Of a stretch of DNA of 64,000 nt, positions 49,495 to 58,282 are shown in pieces (positions within the stretch are counted from its first letter, which is position 1; the number at the start of each line of letters is the position of its first letter). The notes beneath the pieces were generated by a model. The model saw only the letters and a program-made list of their open reading frames with translations, was not told where the DNA came from and ran no database searches. The DNA is from G963676655 sp963676655 (GTDB lineage: Bacteria; Verrucomicrobiota; Lentisphaeria; Victivallales; Victivallaceae), in NCBI GenBank assembly GCA_963676655.2, contig CAXXKX010000003.1, positions 5,456,001 through 5,520,000 of the forward strand. Direction: 5' to 3'. The position numbers and the translations under genes were made by a program.

Positions 49495-51963
49495 ATGATA
49501 AAATTATTGTATAAAGGTATACTCATGACTTTATTGTCAATGCTGCTTCAAAATACTGTAAAAGGACAGGAATTAACAATCAACGGTTACCCGGTAAAGG
49601 ATTTTCCGGTCATCACCAAGAAACAGAGCTGGACTTTCGATTATTCCCAAAAATTTAATGAGAAATCGGCAATTGTCCAGAAACAATTGGGGCTGAAAGC
49701 GTCCGGCTGGAAAAAACATCCAAAGCACCCGCATATTTGCGGTTACAACGGCAATATAATCATAAAGGTAAATGCTCCGGGGCCGGTTACGGAACTAAGT
49801 GTGCAAGCCAAACTTACCAACTATGCCGATAGGAAAATCCGCAAAGGGGTAATTGAATACTCAGTTGATGGAGTTAACTTTAAGCCGATCGCAGAAAAAA
49901 AATTCGGATCTGTCACCCTGACGGGGACAACGAAATTACCTGCCAATCAAGGGGTATTCTGGTTGCGCTTTAGCAAAATTATTGAAAAAAATGACAAGAA
50001 CGGCAAATCTGCTTATGTTGTCTTTAATTCAATAAGCTTCAAAGCAACCGGGACTATTGCCAAAAATCAAAACCAGACTCAGGCCATTAGCAAATCTGAA
50101 TCTGTATACGAACTGAAGAATCATTTCCCCACCGGAGTTTTTTGGCCGTGGGAACGCACAAAGCCCAATGCTGATTTTGCCAACAAAGAGCTGTGGGGAT
50201 TTGTCGAAGAGACGATGCAGACCTTACGGAATAATAATTGCAATACGCTCTGGTTTGTCAACCTCGGCCGGGGTGAGAATGCCAGGAAAATCTGCACTTT
50301 GGCTAAAAAATACAATCTCAAAGTCTTGCTTAATACCGATTTGCTGACTTATTTCTACAGTGGCTTCGATTCTCTGGAGAAGATGGAAGACCGGGCTCGT
50401 GAAACAGTCAATAACATCGGAAATTATCCGGCTTTGCTGGGGTATGTCCTGAAGGATGAACCCATGCTTTGTAATCTTGCTCATTGCAGTTACTTTTATA
50501 CTCTGATGAAACGGGTTGATCCGAATAAACGTGATTCTATTACGGTGGTCATAAATCGGCAAACTCAAGCTTTTCTGCAAGAAAGTAATCTGCCGGTAAT
50601 TTGCTCCGATATTTATTATTTCGGACATGATAAATCCACAAATATTCCTAATCCCGCCTCTGCTTCGCAGAAACAGTTTCGGCTGAATGTCGCCGGGATG
50701 AACAAAATAGCGGCCCAAAGCAATAAACATTCATGGTTAATGCCCCAGATGTTCGGTGAAGTCTGGGGTCGACACTACCGTAAAGGGGACAAAATAGTTG
50801 TAGAACCGGGAAGCTATCTGCATTGGCGGATGCCGACAAATGCGGAGACACGCTGGCAAATATGGGAAGCTATGCGCTGCGGCAGCAAGGGGGTTCTTTT
50901 CTATGTCCTTTATCCGCCAATTCCGGTTCCATCGACGTCGGAACAGGTAAAAGCCGGTTCGCCTCAAGCAAAACGGCTTGCCAAAATGGATAAACTGGCA
51001 AAAAAAGCCGCCACCTGGAAACACCAGGAATTAACCAAAAAACGCATGGAAATAGATTCGGGAGAAGCCATGTTGCAGCCAGGCGGCGAACCTACACCTC
51101 AAATGTTGACCGCCGGTAAAGCATTTGAAATCCTGCGCAAATACGCAAGCTTACTTAATTCTCGCCAAAAAGCTGACTTCCCGGTTTTTTTTTCAGATTC
51201 TGCCACAATCAAGACAGCTACCTTTCAGGTTCCAGCTGAACCTTATTTGCGCTACGGAGTAATGGTAAATGATGATTTGAACAAATCTTCTAAGTTCAAG
51301 ATACTTTTACCACCTAATGTCAGCGCCGTTAAAAATCTGAACAACGGCAATACTTTAACCTTGAACAAAGAAAATTCCGACTTTCAAAGTTGTGAATTTG
51401 AATTATCTGCCGGTGATGGCTGCTTATTGGAGGCAGAATTCGTGAAAAACCAGCCGGGAATGCTGCTGATCCGGGAAGATTTTTCATATTCCGGTCAACG
51501 TAAAGTCAGGATAGACCGCAAACACGCTAAAATAGAGCGTTTCGGATCCTTTGGGATTGAACCTTTTTATCGTATCACGACTAATAATGCAAGTGAGCCG
51601 GTATTTACTATCGCCAATTTAACCAACCGTAAAAGTTCAGTCAATACCGTATTCATGAACATCAACAGCAGCAAAAAACAGGGAACGGTTTATTGTTTAC
51701 TTGACGGCAGCCTGAAGAGAGCGACTATCAAAGCCATTGCGGATCCAAATACGCAAGGTGAACAAACCAACGTGAAGCATCTGGCCGATAACAATGCCAA
51801 ACAGGAAAATAAAACAGCCCCGCACAAAAGTCGCGTGATAAAAGCGGATAAATTTAACCTTCCGGCAGTAGTTCCGGTTGGTACTACAAGTTTGGAATTT
51901 TTCCTGTCCCCCGGCAGCAGCATCAATAATCTTGTCATATGGTTTGTCCCTGACCCTGAATAA
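49495..51963 (+). CDS. Secreted glycosidase-like protein (clan GH-A-type barrel)
   Basis: An 822-residue protein with signal peptide MIKLLYKGILMTLLSMLLQN. The first 160 residues look like a discoidin or other beta-sandwich binding module (VTELSVQAKLTNYADRKIRK). From about 200 a barrel is seen (TGVFWPWERTKPNADFANKE), with GYVLKDEPMLC holding the candidate acid E322, and later MPQMFGEVWGRHY and EAMRCGSKGVLFYVLYPP, as in GH42/GH2-like TIM barrels. The C-terminal 250 residues are beta-rich. It is probably surface-located or periplasmic, and last in module 3. Substrate unknown; the family call is moderate. Confidence 0.75.
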   Translation: MIKLLYKGILMTLLSMLLQNTVKGQELTINGYPVKDFPVITKKQSWTFDYSQKFNEKSAIVQKQLGLKASGWKKHPKHPHICGYNGNIIIKVNAPGPVTELSVQAKLTNYADRKIRKGVIEYSVDGVNFKPIAEKKFGSVTLTGTTKLPANQGVFWLRFSKIIEKNDKNGKSAYVVFNSISFKATGTIAKNQNQTQAISKSESVYELKNHFPTGVFWPWERTKPNADFANKELWGFVEETMQTLRNNNCNTLWFVNLGRGENARKICTLAKKYNLKVLLNTDLLTYFYSGFDSLEKMEDRARETVNNIGNYPALLGYVLKDEPMLCNLAHCSYFYTLMKRVDPNKRDSITVVINRQTQAFLQESNLPVICSDIYYFGHDKSTNIPNPASASQKQFRLNVAGMNKIAAQSNKHSWLMPQMFGEVWGRHYRKGDKIVVEPGSYLHWRMPTNAETRWQIWEAMRCGSKGVLFYVLYPPIPVPSTSEQVKAGSPQAKRLAKMDKLAKKAATWKHQELTKKRMEIDSGEAMLQPGGEPTPQMLTAGKAFEILRKYASLLNSRQKADFPVFFSDSATIKTATFQVPAEPYLRYGVMVNDDLNKSSKFKILLPPNVSAVKNLNNGNTLTLNKENSDFQSCEFELSAGDGCLLEAEFVKNQPGMLLIREDFSYSGQRKVRIDRKHAKIERFGSFGIEPFYRITTNNASEPVFTIANLTNRKSSVNTVFMNINSSKKQGTVYCLLDGSLKRATIKAIADPNTQGEQTNVKHLADNNAKQENKTAPHKSRVIKADKFNLPAVVPVGTTSLEFFLSPGSSINNLVIWFVPDPE

Positions 51964-52209
51964 CCTTCAATATACCATGCAATATGGATTCACAGAATCC
52001 CCCTGAAAATATATATAAAGAGAGTGGGGGGATGTTAATTATGAAATTTCACCAAACGGTACTAATTACGCTCGATGAAAGCAATTTTGATTCATCGATG
52101 GTTTATGATATAACTCATAGCTTCCTTACGCTCGAAATCTCTGGCAGTAGAGGTAAGTCACGCCTAAATTAATTATTTAGATAAAGCTTGCGGAATTGGG
52201 GGGCTTACT
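51964..52209. other. Intergenic sequence without recognised gene
   Basis: A short frame at 51984-52172 resembles nothing and has no Shine-Dalgarno site. ATCCCCC (51997-52003) and GGGGGAT (52027-52033) can pair but no T-run follows. Apart from this I see nothing. Confidence 0.4.
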
Positions 52210-52630
52210 GAAAGTTTTTAAGCTTGAAATCAATTATTCTTTTTTGTACTTCAGCATATGTAAATTCAATTCTGTAAAGAATAAGCTCGGCGGCGGCTTT
52301 TGCTTAAGCTTCTGGGATAATTCTCTACTTGCGGCAGCTTAAAATGGTCAATGCTGTTGCCAGAATGGCCTGAATAAGCAAACAAGCTGTCTGATTATTT
52401 TTATTTACTTCGCAAACAGCTGGGCGTATTCAGTAGAGCGGCTTTCGATGAACGCGCCGGGATGAGATAGCATCCCGCCGCCGGCCTCTGCTCTTCTTCC
52501 TAATTCCTAATTCTTAATTGACAATTCGTTCCAGCGTCGCGCTCCCATTTATTTACAAATTTACATATATATAAGCGCGAGCATTGCGCAGGGCAAATTC
52601 TTAATTTGGTTCTGCTTACGCTGGTTTAGG
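52210..52630. repeat. Hairpin-rich intergenic repeat, copy B
   Basis: Carries the same ordered blocks as copy A at 44187-44500 (GAAAGTTTTTAAG; AGTAGAGCGGCTTTCGATGA; ACGCTGGTTTAGG). It also contains CGGGATG-AGATAG-CATCCCG, a perfect 7-bp hairpin. It is longer than copy A and diverged. It sits 43 bp before the LacI gene's promoter. Confidence 0.6.
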
Positions 52631-52672
52631 TTAATTCATTATTTCCCGGACGTATTTTCGCCGCCTGCGGAT

Positions 52673-52722
52673 TTGACAAAATCAAAAAAAGTTATATTTT
52701 TGCATAGTGTCATACGTATAAC
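52673..52722 (+). promoter_or_regulatory. Promoter and LacI-type operator
   Basis: TTGACA (52673-52678), 16-bp spacer, TATTTT (52695-52700). Downstream, GTCATAC/GTATAAC (52709-52722) is a 14-bp palindrome with central CG, the usual shape of a LacI-family operator, at the expected start site. Likely autoregulation by the gene at 52745. Confidence 0.65.
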
Positions 52723-52744
52723 TGTTTTTTGAGGATTTTTGTCA

Positions 52745-53716
52745 ATGACAATGAATGAACTGGCGAAGCTGGCCGGGGTATCGCAAAGCATGATATCCCT
52801 GGTCCTGAATAATAAGGCCGAGGGGCGGATAAGTCCTGAGCGCCATAAGATGATTCTGGATTTGGCCCGGAAACATAATTTCCGGATCAACCATGCGGCA
52901 AGGCAGTTGCGTACCAGGGAGAAAAAGACTATCGGCATTGCCATGCCTGCTCCGTCAACCCACAGCTACGGGATGAGAATCGCTAATTTACAGAGTCAGT
53001 TAAACGACCTGAAATATTACGTTGTGTTCGGCTTCTGGAGGTCGGTCAAGGAAGTTCCAAACACCATAAACGAAGTTATCAGTCTTGGGGTTGACGCCTT
53101 GATCTGCTGGTATTATCATCCGTGCCTTGAAAAAGAGCGTATACCAATTGCTTTATATGAACAGCAAAAAACAAACTACGACTGCGTTATCATCGATTAT
53201 GAAGATTATACGGGCAAAATTATTGCTTACGCCAGAAAATTAAATCATCGAAAAATAGGTTATATTGGAAACTGTAAGAGCGCGAATCAGAATTTATCTT
53301 TTAAATACTTTTTGGAACAAGCTCCGCTGCATGGTCTTGAAATAAGAAAAGAGTGGATGCAATACGCTGACGGGAAGTTCAGTTCAGGGTTCAAACGATT
53401 TGCGGACATCATGGAATGCCGGAACAGACCGACTCTGGTAATTGCTGAAAACGATATTATTGCTCAAGGCGCCTGCTATAAGGCGAATGAACTTGGTATA
53501 ACGATTCCTGACGATGTCTCAATTATTGGTGCCGGCAATTGGGAGATTTGTGAATTTCTTAATCCCAAATTAACTTCATATGCGCTCAACACGGATAAAC
53601 TTGATGCCGCGTTAATCTCATCAATTTTACAGCGGCTGGACAATCCGGACTCCCCCTGCAAAATCACCCGTATCGCCGGCGAAATAATCGAACGGGATTC
53701 TTGCCGCAAAATATAA
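52745..53716 (+). CDS. LacI-family transcriptional regulator
   Basis: A 323-residue LacI-type repressor. The HTH and hinge are clear (MNELAKLAGVSQSMISLVLN, RISPERHKMILDLARKHNF) and the PBP-like domain ends with IPDDVSIIGAGNWEICEFL. Two alternative starts exist: TTG 52739 (GAGG 6 nt upstream) and ATG 52751. Unlike the other regulators here, it has no glycosidase next to it on this strand: the next gene is the ABC-F ATPase on the opposite strand, so its target is unknown. Domain lengths are normal for LacI/GalR. Confidence 0.9.
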   Translation: MTMNELAKLAGVSQSMISLVLNNKAEGRISPERHKMILDLARKHNFRINHAARQLRTREKKTIGIAMPAPSTHSYGMRIANLQSQLNDLKYYVVFGFWRSVKEVPNTINEVISLGVDALICWYYHPCLEKERIPIALYEQQKTNYDCVIIDYEDYTGKIIAYARKLNHRKIGYIGNCKSANQNLSFKYFLEQAPLHGLEIRKEWMQYADGKFSSGFKRFADIMECRNRPTLVIAENDIIAQGACYKANELGITIPDDVSIIGAGNWEICEFLNPKLTSYALNTDKLDAALISSILQRLDNPDSPCKITRIAGEIIERDSCRKI

Positions 53717-53859
53717 ATCTTTTTAATCAGAAAAAGCTCTTATCCCAAAACAAAATACAACAAATCCCGGGGAGATTTTGTATATTGTCGAAAACTATCG
53801 TTTGATTTACAGTTTTTTCTATTACTTTTGATTTTAGCGTTTTTTTATTCGCACTGAGG

Positions 53860-55374
53860 TTATTGCCGATAGCCTTTGATCAGAATATTTTTTTGATTAG
53901 ACTTTGCTTCAATACGCCAATGGATGGGGCAGAGGTTGTTTATAAAAACACGGTCATGGCTGATCAGCAGTAAAGCCGCCTGACAGTCTTCCAGTGCCTG
54001 TTCAAAGCATTCTATCGATGGCAGATCCAGATGATTGGTCGGTTCGTCCATAATAATCAGACTGGTGGGCCGCAGCACTCCGAGGCCGAAAAATAATTTT
54101 CGCCACTCGCCCGGGCTGCATGATCGTGAGTCCAGAACCCGTTCGGGAACGGACCCCAGCGAAGCCACGACGTTCATTACCTTGCTGAAATCGTCTTTGG
54201 ACAACTGCCGCAAAGAAGAATAAATGTCGTCAGTCAGGGATTTGTCAAGCTCCTGCGGCAGATAAACATATTCATCTTCACTAAGTTTTAATTCAGTAAC
54301 TATTTGTCTGATTAAAGTGCTTTTCCCTGAGCCGTTATCTCCAAACATCGCGATACGGTCTTTGTTGCCGATGCACAGTTCCGGGATGATCAGTTTCCGT
54401 TCTGAACCTAATTCTATGGTCCGTTCGGGAAAGTCCAGTAGGACATTTTTCGATGAATAGCAGCCGTAGGGAATCTGAAGTTTGTAATGGGGAGTTTTGA
54501 CTTTATGCAGATTATTGAATACGTCGTTGAGTCGATTAATCTTCTCAGACTGTTTTCCCGCAAAATCACTGGCGGCACGGGAGCGGCTGGTTACTCGCGC
54601 CGCGTCTATCTTTGACTTGGCGTCGTGATCTTTACGGGAAATTTTACGCTTGGAATTACGGTTTCCGGCCAGTTGTTCTTTTTCTCTACGGCGTTGTAAT
54701 TCCCGGCGGTTTTGTTTAAGTTCCTGCTTGAACTGACGATGTATTTTTAACTGTTGCCCCATCTCAATTTCGGCCTGTTTCAGTCCGTCAGAATAGTTGC
54801 CGGAACGAAGTACGGGACGGTCTTTTTCCAGAAAAAGACATTGAGTACAAAGCATATCCAGCAGGTCGCGGTCGTGACTGACAAGAATTCCGATGCCCTG
54901 AAAATTGTGCAGTTCCCTGGCTAGTTGTTCTCTTCCGGAAGCATCAAGATGATTGGTCGGTTCGTCAATGCAAAGAATATCCGGATCGTTGAACAGCGCT
55001 GCGGCGATTTGGATTTTTTTACGTTCACCCATCGACAGCACGTTCCAGCGCTCTTTCATGTCATTGGAGAGCTTGAGGTTTTGCTGCAAATGAAAAGCGT
55101 ATGAATCGTAACTATTGAAAAACTCATCGCAGTTGGAAGGCGGAAGCAATACTTCCTGTTCACAGAAGCTGATATTGCCGGAATTCTGAACGTGTCCGGA
55201 GTCAGGAATGATCTGCCCGGCAAGCAGTTTCAGCAACGTGGTTTTGCCTGAACCGTTAGCGCCGATTATTCCGGTCCAGCCGGGAGAAAACTGGATTGTC
55301 AACTCCTGGAATAAGGGTTGAGCAGCTGAATCATATTCAAAATTTATGTGTGATAATGCAAGAAAACAAGACAT
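53860..55374 (-). CDS. ABC-F family ATPase (ribosome-associated, possible antibiotic resistance)
   Basis: A 504-residue soluble protein with two ABC domains and no membrane helices. ABC1: GANGSGKTTLLKL, LSMGERKKIQ, LCIDEPTNHLD. A charged linker of about 100 residues rich in Arg and Lys follows (ELKQNRRELQRRREKEQLAG). ABC2: GDNGSGKSTLIRQ, CSPGEWRKLF, LIIMDEPTNHLD. This is the ABC-F layout; length and linker are in the range of Lsa/Vga/Msr-type resistance factors and also of housekeeping ABC-Fs. ATG 55374 (AAAGG upstream) is preferred over TTG 55392. The leader has an attenuator-like structure, which favours an antibiotic-inducible gene. Specific drug class cannot be read from the sequence. Confidence 0.88.
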   Translation of the reverse strand: MSCFLALSHINFEYDSAAQPLFQELTIQFSPGWTGIIGANGSGKTTLLKLLAGQIIPDSGHVQNSGNISFCEQEVLLPPSNCDEFFNSYDSYAFHLQQNLKLSNDMKERWNVLSMGERKKIQIAAALFNDPDILCIDEPTNHLDASGREQLARELHNFQGIGILVSHDRDLLDMLCTQCLFLEKDRPVLRSGNYSDGLKQAEIEMGQQLKIHRQFKQELKQNRRELQRRREKEQLAGNRNSKRKISRKDHDAKSKIDAARVTSRSRAASDFAGKQSEKINRLNDVFNNLHKVKTPHYKLQIPYGCYSSKNVLLDFPERTIELGSERKLIIPELCIGNKDRIAMFGDNGSGKSTLIRQIVTELKLSEDEYVYLPQELDKSLTDDIYSSLRQLSKDDFSKVMNVVASLGSVPERVLDSRSCSPGEWRKLFFGLGVLRPTSLIIMDEPTNHLDLPSIECFEQALEDCQAALLLISHDRVFINNLCPIHWRIEAKSNQKNILIKGYRQ

Positions 55375-55381
55375 AACAGTA

Positions 55382-55487
55382 CCTTTAAACAAACAATTTG
55401 CCAGGAATTATACTCCTGGTTGAGATAAACCACCGGGAAAGCCCCGGACAATTTTGTTTGTTACTTGCGCACTGGTATGGCCTCCAT
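55382..55487 (-). promoter_or_regulatory. Probable translational attenuator of the ABC-F gene
   Basis: On the minus strand: GGAGG (55485-55481), a tiny ORF ending in TAA (55463-55461), then AACAAACAA (55462-55454), which can pair over 9 bp with TTGTTTGTT (55396-55388), lying directly before the ABC-F Shine-Dalgarno AAAGG (55386-55382). Between the arms are two hairpins, CCGGG/CCCGG (55433-55447) and CCAGGA/TCCTGG (55401-55419). A ribosome stalled at the leader's stop would disrupt the 9-bp stem and free the ABC-F start, as in known Erm and ABC-F leaders. Confidence 0.6.
55461..55487 (-). CDS. Putative leader peptide of the ABC-F attenuator
   Basis: Two overlapping readings end at the same TAA. 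ATG at 55487 gives MEAIPVRK but has no ribosome-binding site. GTG at 55472 has GGAGG 8 nt upstream and gives MRK, a three-codon peptide. Short Arg/Lys-containing leaders are known to stall ribosomes with macrolides; application to this gene is inference. Confidence 0.4.
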   Translation of the reverse strand: MEAIPVRK

Positions 55488-56193
55488 TTTTTTTAATTAT
55501 AATAACTGGTTAAAATTAAAAATCAAGTATCAAAAAAGATAATGTTGAGGAACATGTTTTTGTTTTTTCAATTAAATTTAAAATATGTGAAACAAGATTT
55601 TATGAGGATAAAGAAAAAGTTAGTTGGTTTAACCCGCTTGAACTTTTTGGCGTGCCATTGTTTTCAGCGCTTCTAATGGTAAGATCAGCTTCTACTATAG
55701 AAAGATTTTGTCGAATCTACTGAATGATTTTTTTGTACAACGACATTGACTTCGTTTATTTATGATTCTTTTGGTAAAATTCATCCGATGTCCAAATTAT
55801 GAATTACTATCCTTATTTGATAATAATATATAAATTCAATATGATATGATGAAATATAAGTACTGCCTCAGTTTTTTCGCGAGGCTAATCCTGCTTACAT
55901 CCTACGCTCAAACGTAATTGAAAAAGCTCAAATCGCTTTTCCAATCACATCGCTCCGGATGAATGGATGTTACAGCTGCAAACAAAGTTTGCCAACTTAG
56001 CGTACGGCATGACCGCCGCTATGGCTACCAACGTTCCGCCGTTTGATCGCGTCCGCGTACGACGCGGTGCGATATAATTAAAATTTTTTTTAAAGCTCAA
56101 GAAAAGACTCCTATGTAACCTACACGGAAGCCCGACAGTCATTGAGGCATTACGAAATATAATTAAAATAATTGGAAAATTATTTATTAACTG
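55488..56193. other. Intergenic stretch without recognised gene
   Basis: AT-rich on both sides with a GC-richer block at about 55870-56060. A minus-strand frame (55945-56214) exists but has no recognisable domain and was not called. It marks the left edge of the compositionally different cassette. Confidence 0.4.
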
Positions 56194-56222
56194 TTGAAAA
56201 TATCTTTTTTTCATGTTATTTT
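56194..56222 (+). promoter_or_regulatory. Candidate promoter of the radical SAM cassette
   Basis: TTGAAA (56194-56199), 17-bp spacer, TATTTT (56217-56222), about 80 bp before ATG 56302. The region is AT-rich, so the match is only moderately informative. Confidence 0.45.
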
Positions 56223-56301
56223 CTATTTAAGACAGAGATTATAAAAATGATATCTTAAAACTATATAATCACTTGTTCTGTCCTCCAGAAAGGAGAGAGC
56301 C

Positions 56302-56787
56302 ATGGTAATTCATCAAGCGTTAGGTAGGCTAATTTGTGCTTACTGCGGTCACTGCTGGAGCGAATGGATGTATACAGCAGAAGACAATTGCACTCGCATT
56401 CGAAAATGCACTCGTTGCAGTGCGGAGGAATCAAGCGGACCTGAACACGTCTGGAGCAATTGGAGCTATGAAAATACAGGAGAATGCGATCAAGTCCGGA
56501 CGTGCTCACGATGTGATAGTGTGGAGAAACGAACACAACACGATTGGGGTAATTGGGAATACGAGAAACCTGGAGAATGTGGTCAGCTAAAGACATGCTC
56601 CCGGTGTTCTGCTCAGAATCGGCAGGGACCCGAACATGACAGTAGCTACTTTTCCCAAGGTAAGTGCTCTCGATGTGGCGGAGTGAATCCGGTGGGCAAA
56701 CAATCCTCTGCCGCTAAAGATCGCGACTATTCTTTTGATCCTTGCTCAGAAATAGCCTGCTGCGGAATGGGCTGTGAACCCGGTTAA
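56302..56787 (+). CDS. Cys-repeat (zinc-ribbon-like) protein with Cys-rich C-terminal tail; candidate RiPP precursor or substrate
   Basis: A 161-residue protein of unknown family. Three units of about 31 residues share W-x2-W-x-Y-x5-E/N-C-x5-C-x2-C and a His: C30/C36/C39/H49, C62/C68/C71/H80 and C93/C99/C102/H112. A further CxxC (C122, C125) follows; this pattern fits repeated zinc ribbons. The C-terminus is distinct: after a Ser/Lys/Asp linker it ends in DPCSEIACCGMGCEPG with four cysteines (C148, C153, C154, C158). It lies 33 bp before a radical SAM/SPASM gene and has its own good ribosome-binding site (AAAGGAGAGA). A leader-plus-core precursor is attractive but inferred. Confidence 0.75.
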   Translation: MVIHQALGRLICAYCGHCWSEWMYTAEDNCTRIRKCTRCSAEESSGPEHVWSNWSYENTGECDQVRTCSRCDSVEKRTQHDWGNWEYEKPGECGQLKTCSRCSAQNRQGPEHDSSYFSQGKCSRCGGVNPVGKQSSAAKDRDYSFDPCSEIACCGMGCEPG

Positions 56788-56820
56788 GCATAGACCTCTT
56801 ATTATAGTTGAGCTATCACA

Positions 56821-58188
56821 ATGACTACTGTGTTACATGATCATACACATTGCTTTACATGTCACAAACGCAAATTGGCCGTCGATCCGAAATCCTTACT
56901 GCTCTACGAGGAGCTTGGTTCTTGGCGTTCCCCGTTGTGGACCAAGCGCTATAAACAGCTTAACGCTCCAGACAAAAATTCCCCAAAGCGAAACTTAGAA
57001 GCAGAGCGAAAATCGCTTAACGAACGTCTTATACACGAGCGGGATTACCTTTATCTCAATGTTTCCCATGCTTGCAATATGCGGTGTCGTTACTGCTTTG
57101 CACAGGGCGGAAACTATGGACAGAGAGAGCAATTCATGACGCCTGAAGTAGCAAAAGCGGCCATTGATTGGCTATTTCGCATAGGTACTGGCCGTCACGT
57201 TACGATAAATTTTTTTGGGGGCGAACCCCTTTTAAATATGCAAGTTGTTCGCTCCGCGATTATACACGCACGGAAGCAGGCATCCAGTACCGACAGAACT
57301 TTCCGTGCTGTTATTTCCACCAATGGTACACTTGACTTCGTTGAATTGTCTGATGTGCTTTGCTCGATAGCTCATAAAATTACTATTAGTATTGACGGAT
57401 TTTCATCTATACACGACCGTAACAGACCCTTTCAAGATGGTAGCCCTACCTACGCAACTATCGCTGCAAACGTTGAACGATACATACAGGCTGTTGATAA
57501 TTCACGTCTTGCGGCAAAAGTGACCTGGCGTCGGGGACAGTCTGATCTTGTTGCCATGGCGGAGAGTGTCTTGTCGCTTGGTTTTCGTCACGTTTACATT
57601 GGTAGAGAAACACAGTTCGGGGCATCATCCTTGCAGCCCGAGAATGATGGAAACTTTAAGGATTTCAGTGAACTTGTCAGTGCATATGACAGGTTGGCTC
57701 ATTGGTATGTTGATCTGCTCAACAAAGGAAACAACATAGTAGTGCAGCCGCTCTATTCGATGCTGTTATCAGTATTAGAATCTCGGGTGTTGCGCAGGGC
57801 TTGCACTGCCGGTATTTCGACATGGTGCGTATCGCCAGATGGTGGGATTTATACGTGTCATCGATTTGTTGAAAACCCTAACTGCAAGCTCGGCAACGTG
57901 ATGAGTGGTGCCCATGTACCAATATATCCGGCGGCTCTACCGCCTCATGGTTTTATACCGTCTGATTGTGATGAATGCTGGGCCAGATACTGGTGCTTCA
58001 GCAATAGCTGCGTCTACTTGATAGCTATCGGTAGGGACTTTCATCTTCTGCGAGGTTTCTGCCGTCATATGCGCCGCTTCCTGGAGAATATCTGCTTTCA
58101 GGTATCTAGACTGTCGCCGGAAGGTCGGAATACTCTGCGTTCTTCAATTTCCTGGCCGGATGGTGTACCAATAATGGCATCTACATAA
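56821..58188 (+). CDS. Radical SAM/SPASM enzyme (peptide-maturase type)
   Basis: A 455-residue protein. The radical SAM cluster motif is C85-x3-C89-x2-C92 (SHACNMRCRYCF); FFGGEP (131-136) is the SAM-binding GGEP motif. The C-terminal SPASM domain has C328, C336, C346, C355, C383-x2-C386-x5-C392-x4-C397 and C414, enough for two auxiliary [4Fe-4S] clusters. An extra N-terminal part carries HDHTHCFTC (H6, H8, H10, C11, C14), a possible metal site not usual in the family. SPASM enzymes modify ribosomal peptides or proteins; its neighbour, the Cys-rich protein, is the natural candidate substrate. Known homologue type cannot be fixed from the sequence alone. Confidence 0.93.
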   Translation: MTTVLHDHTHCFTCHKRKLAVDPKSLLLYEELGSWRSPLWTKRYKQLNAPDKNSPKRNLEAERKSLNERLIHERDYLYLNVSHACNMRCRYCFAQGGNYGQREQFMTPEVAKAAIDWLFRIGTGRHVTINFFGGEPLLNMQVVRSAIIHARKQASSTDRTFRAVISTNGTLDFVELSDVLCSIAHKITISIDGFSSIHDRNRPFQDGSPTYATIAANVERYIQAVDNSRLAAKVTWRRGQSDLVAMAESVLSLGFRHVYIGRETQFGASSLQPENDGNFKDFSELVSAYDRLAHWYVDLLNKGNNIVVQPLYSMLLSVLESRVLRRACTAGISTWCVSPDGGIYTCHRFVENPNCKLGNVMSGAHVPIYPAALPPHGFIPSDCDECWARYWCFSNSCVYLIAIGRDFHLLRGFCRHMRRFLENICFQVSRLSPEGRNTLRSSISWPDGVPIMAST

Positions 58189-58282
58189 ATGAAAAAGAGA
58201 AAAAAACAAGTGCTGCACTAGATGAAATAAAGTAGCGCCACTGAGCAAAACTTTAGAAACAATCAAAATTGGAGGATGAGTC

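Noticed and set aside
51984..52172. 62-codon frame after the secreted glycosidase
   Set aside because: No Shine-Dalgarno site, no family likeness, and it covers weak inverted repeats.
55945..56214. 89-codon minus-strand frame in the gap before the radical SAM cassette
   Set aside because: No domain and no ribosome-binding site; composition changes within the frame.
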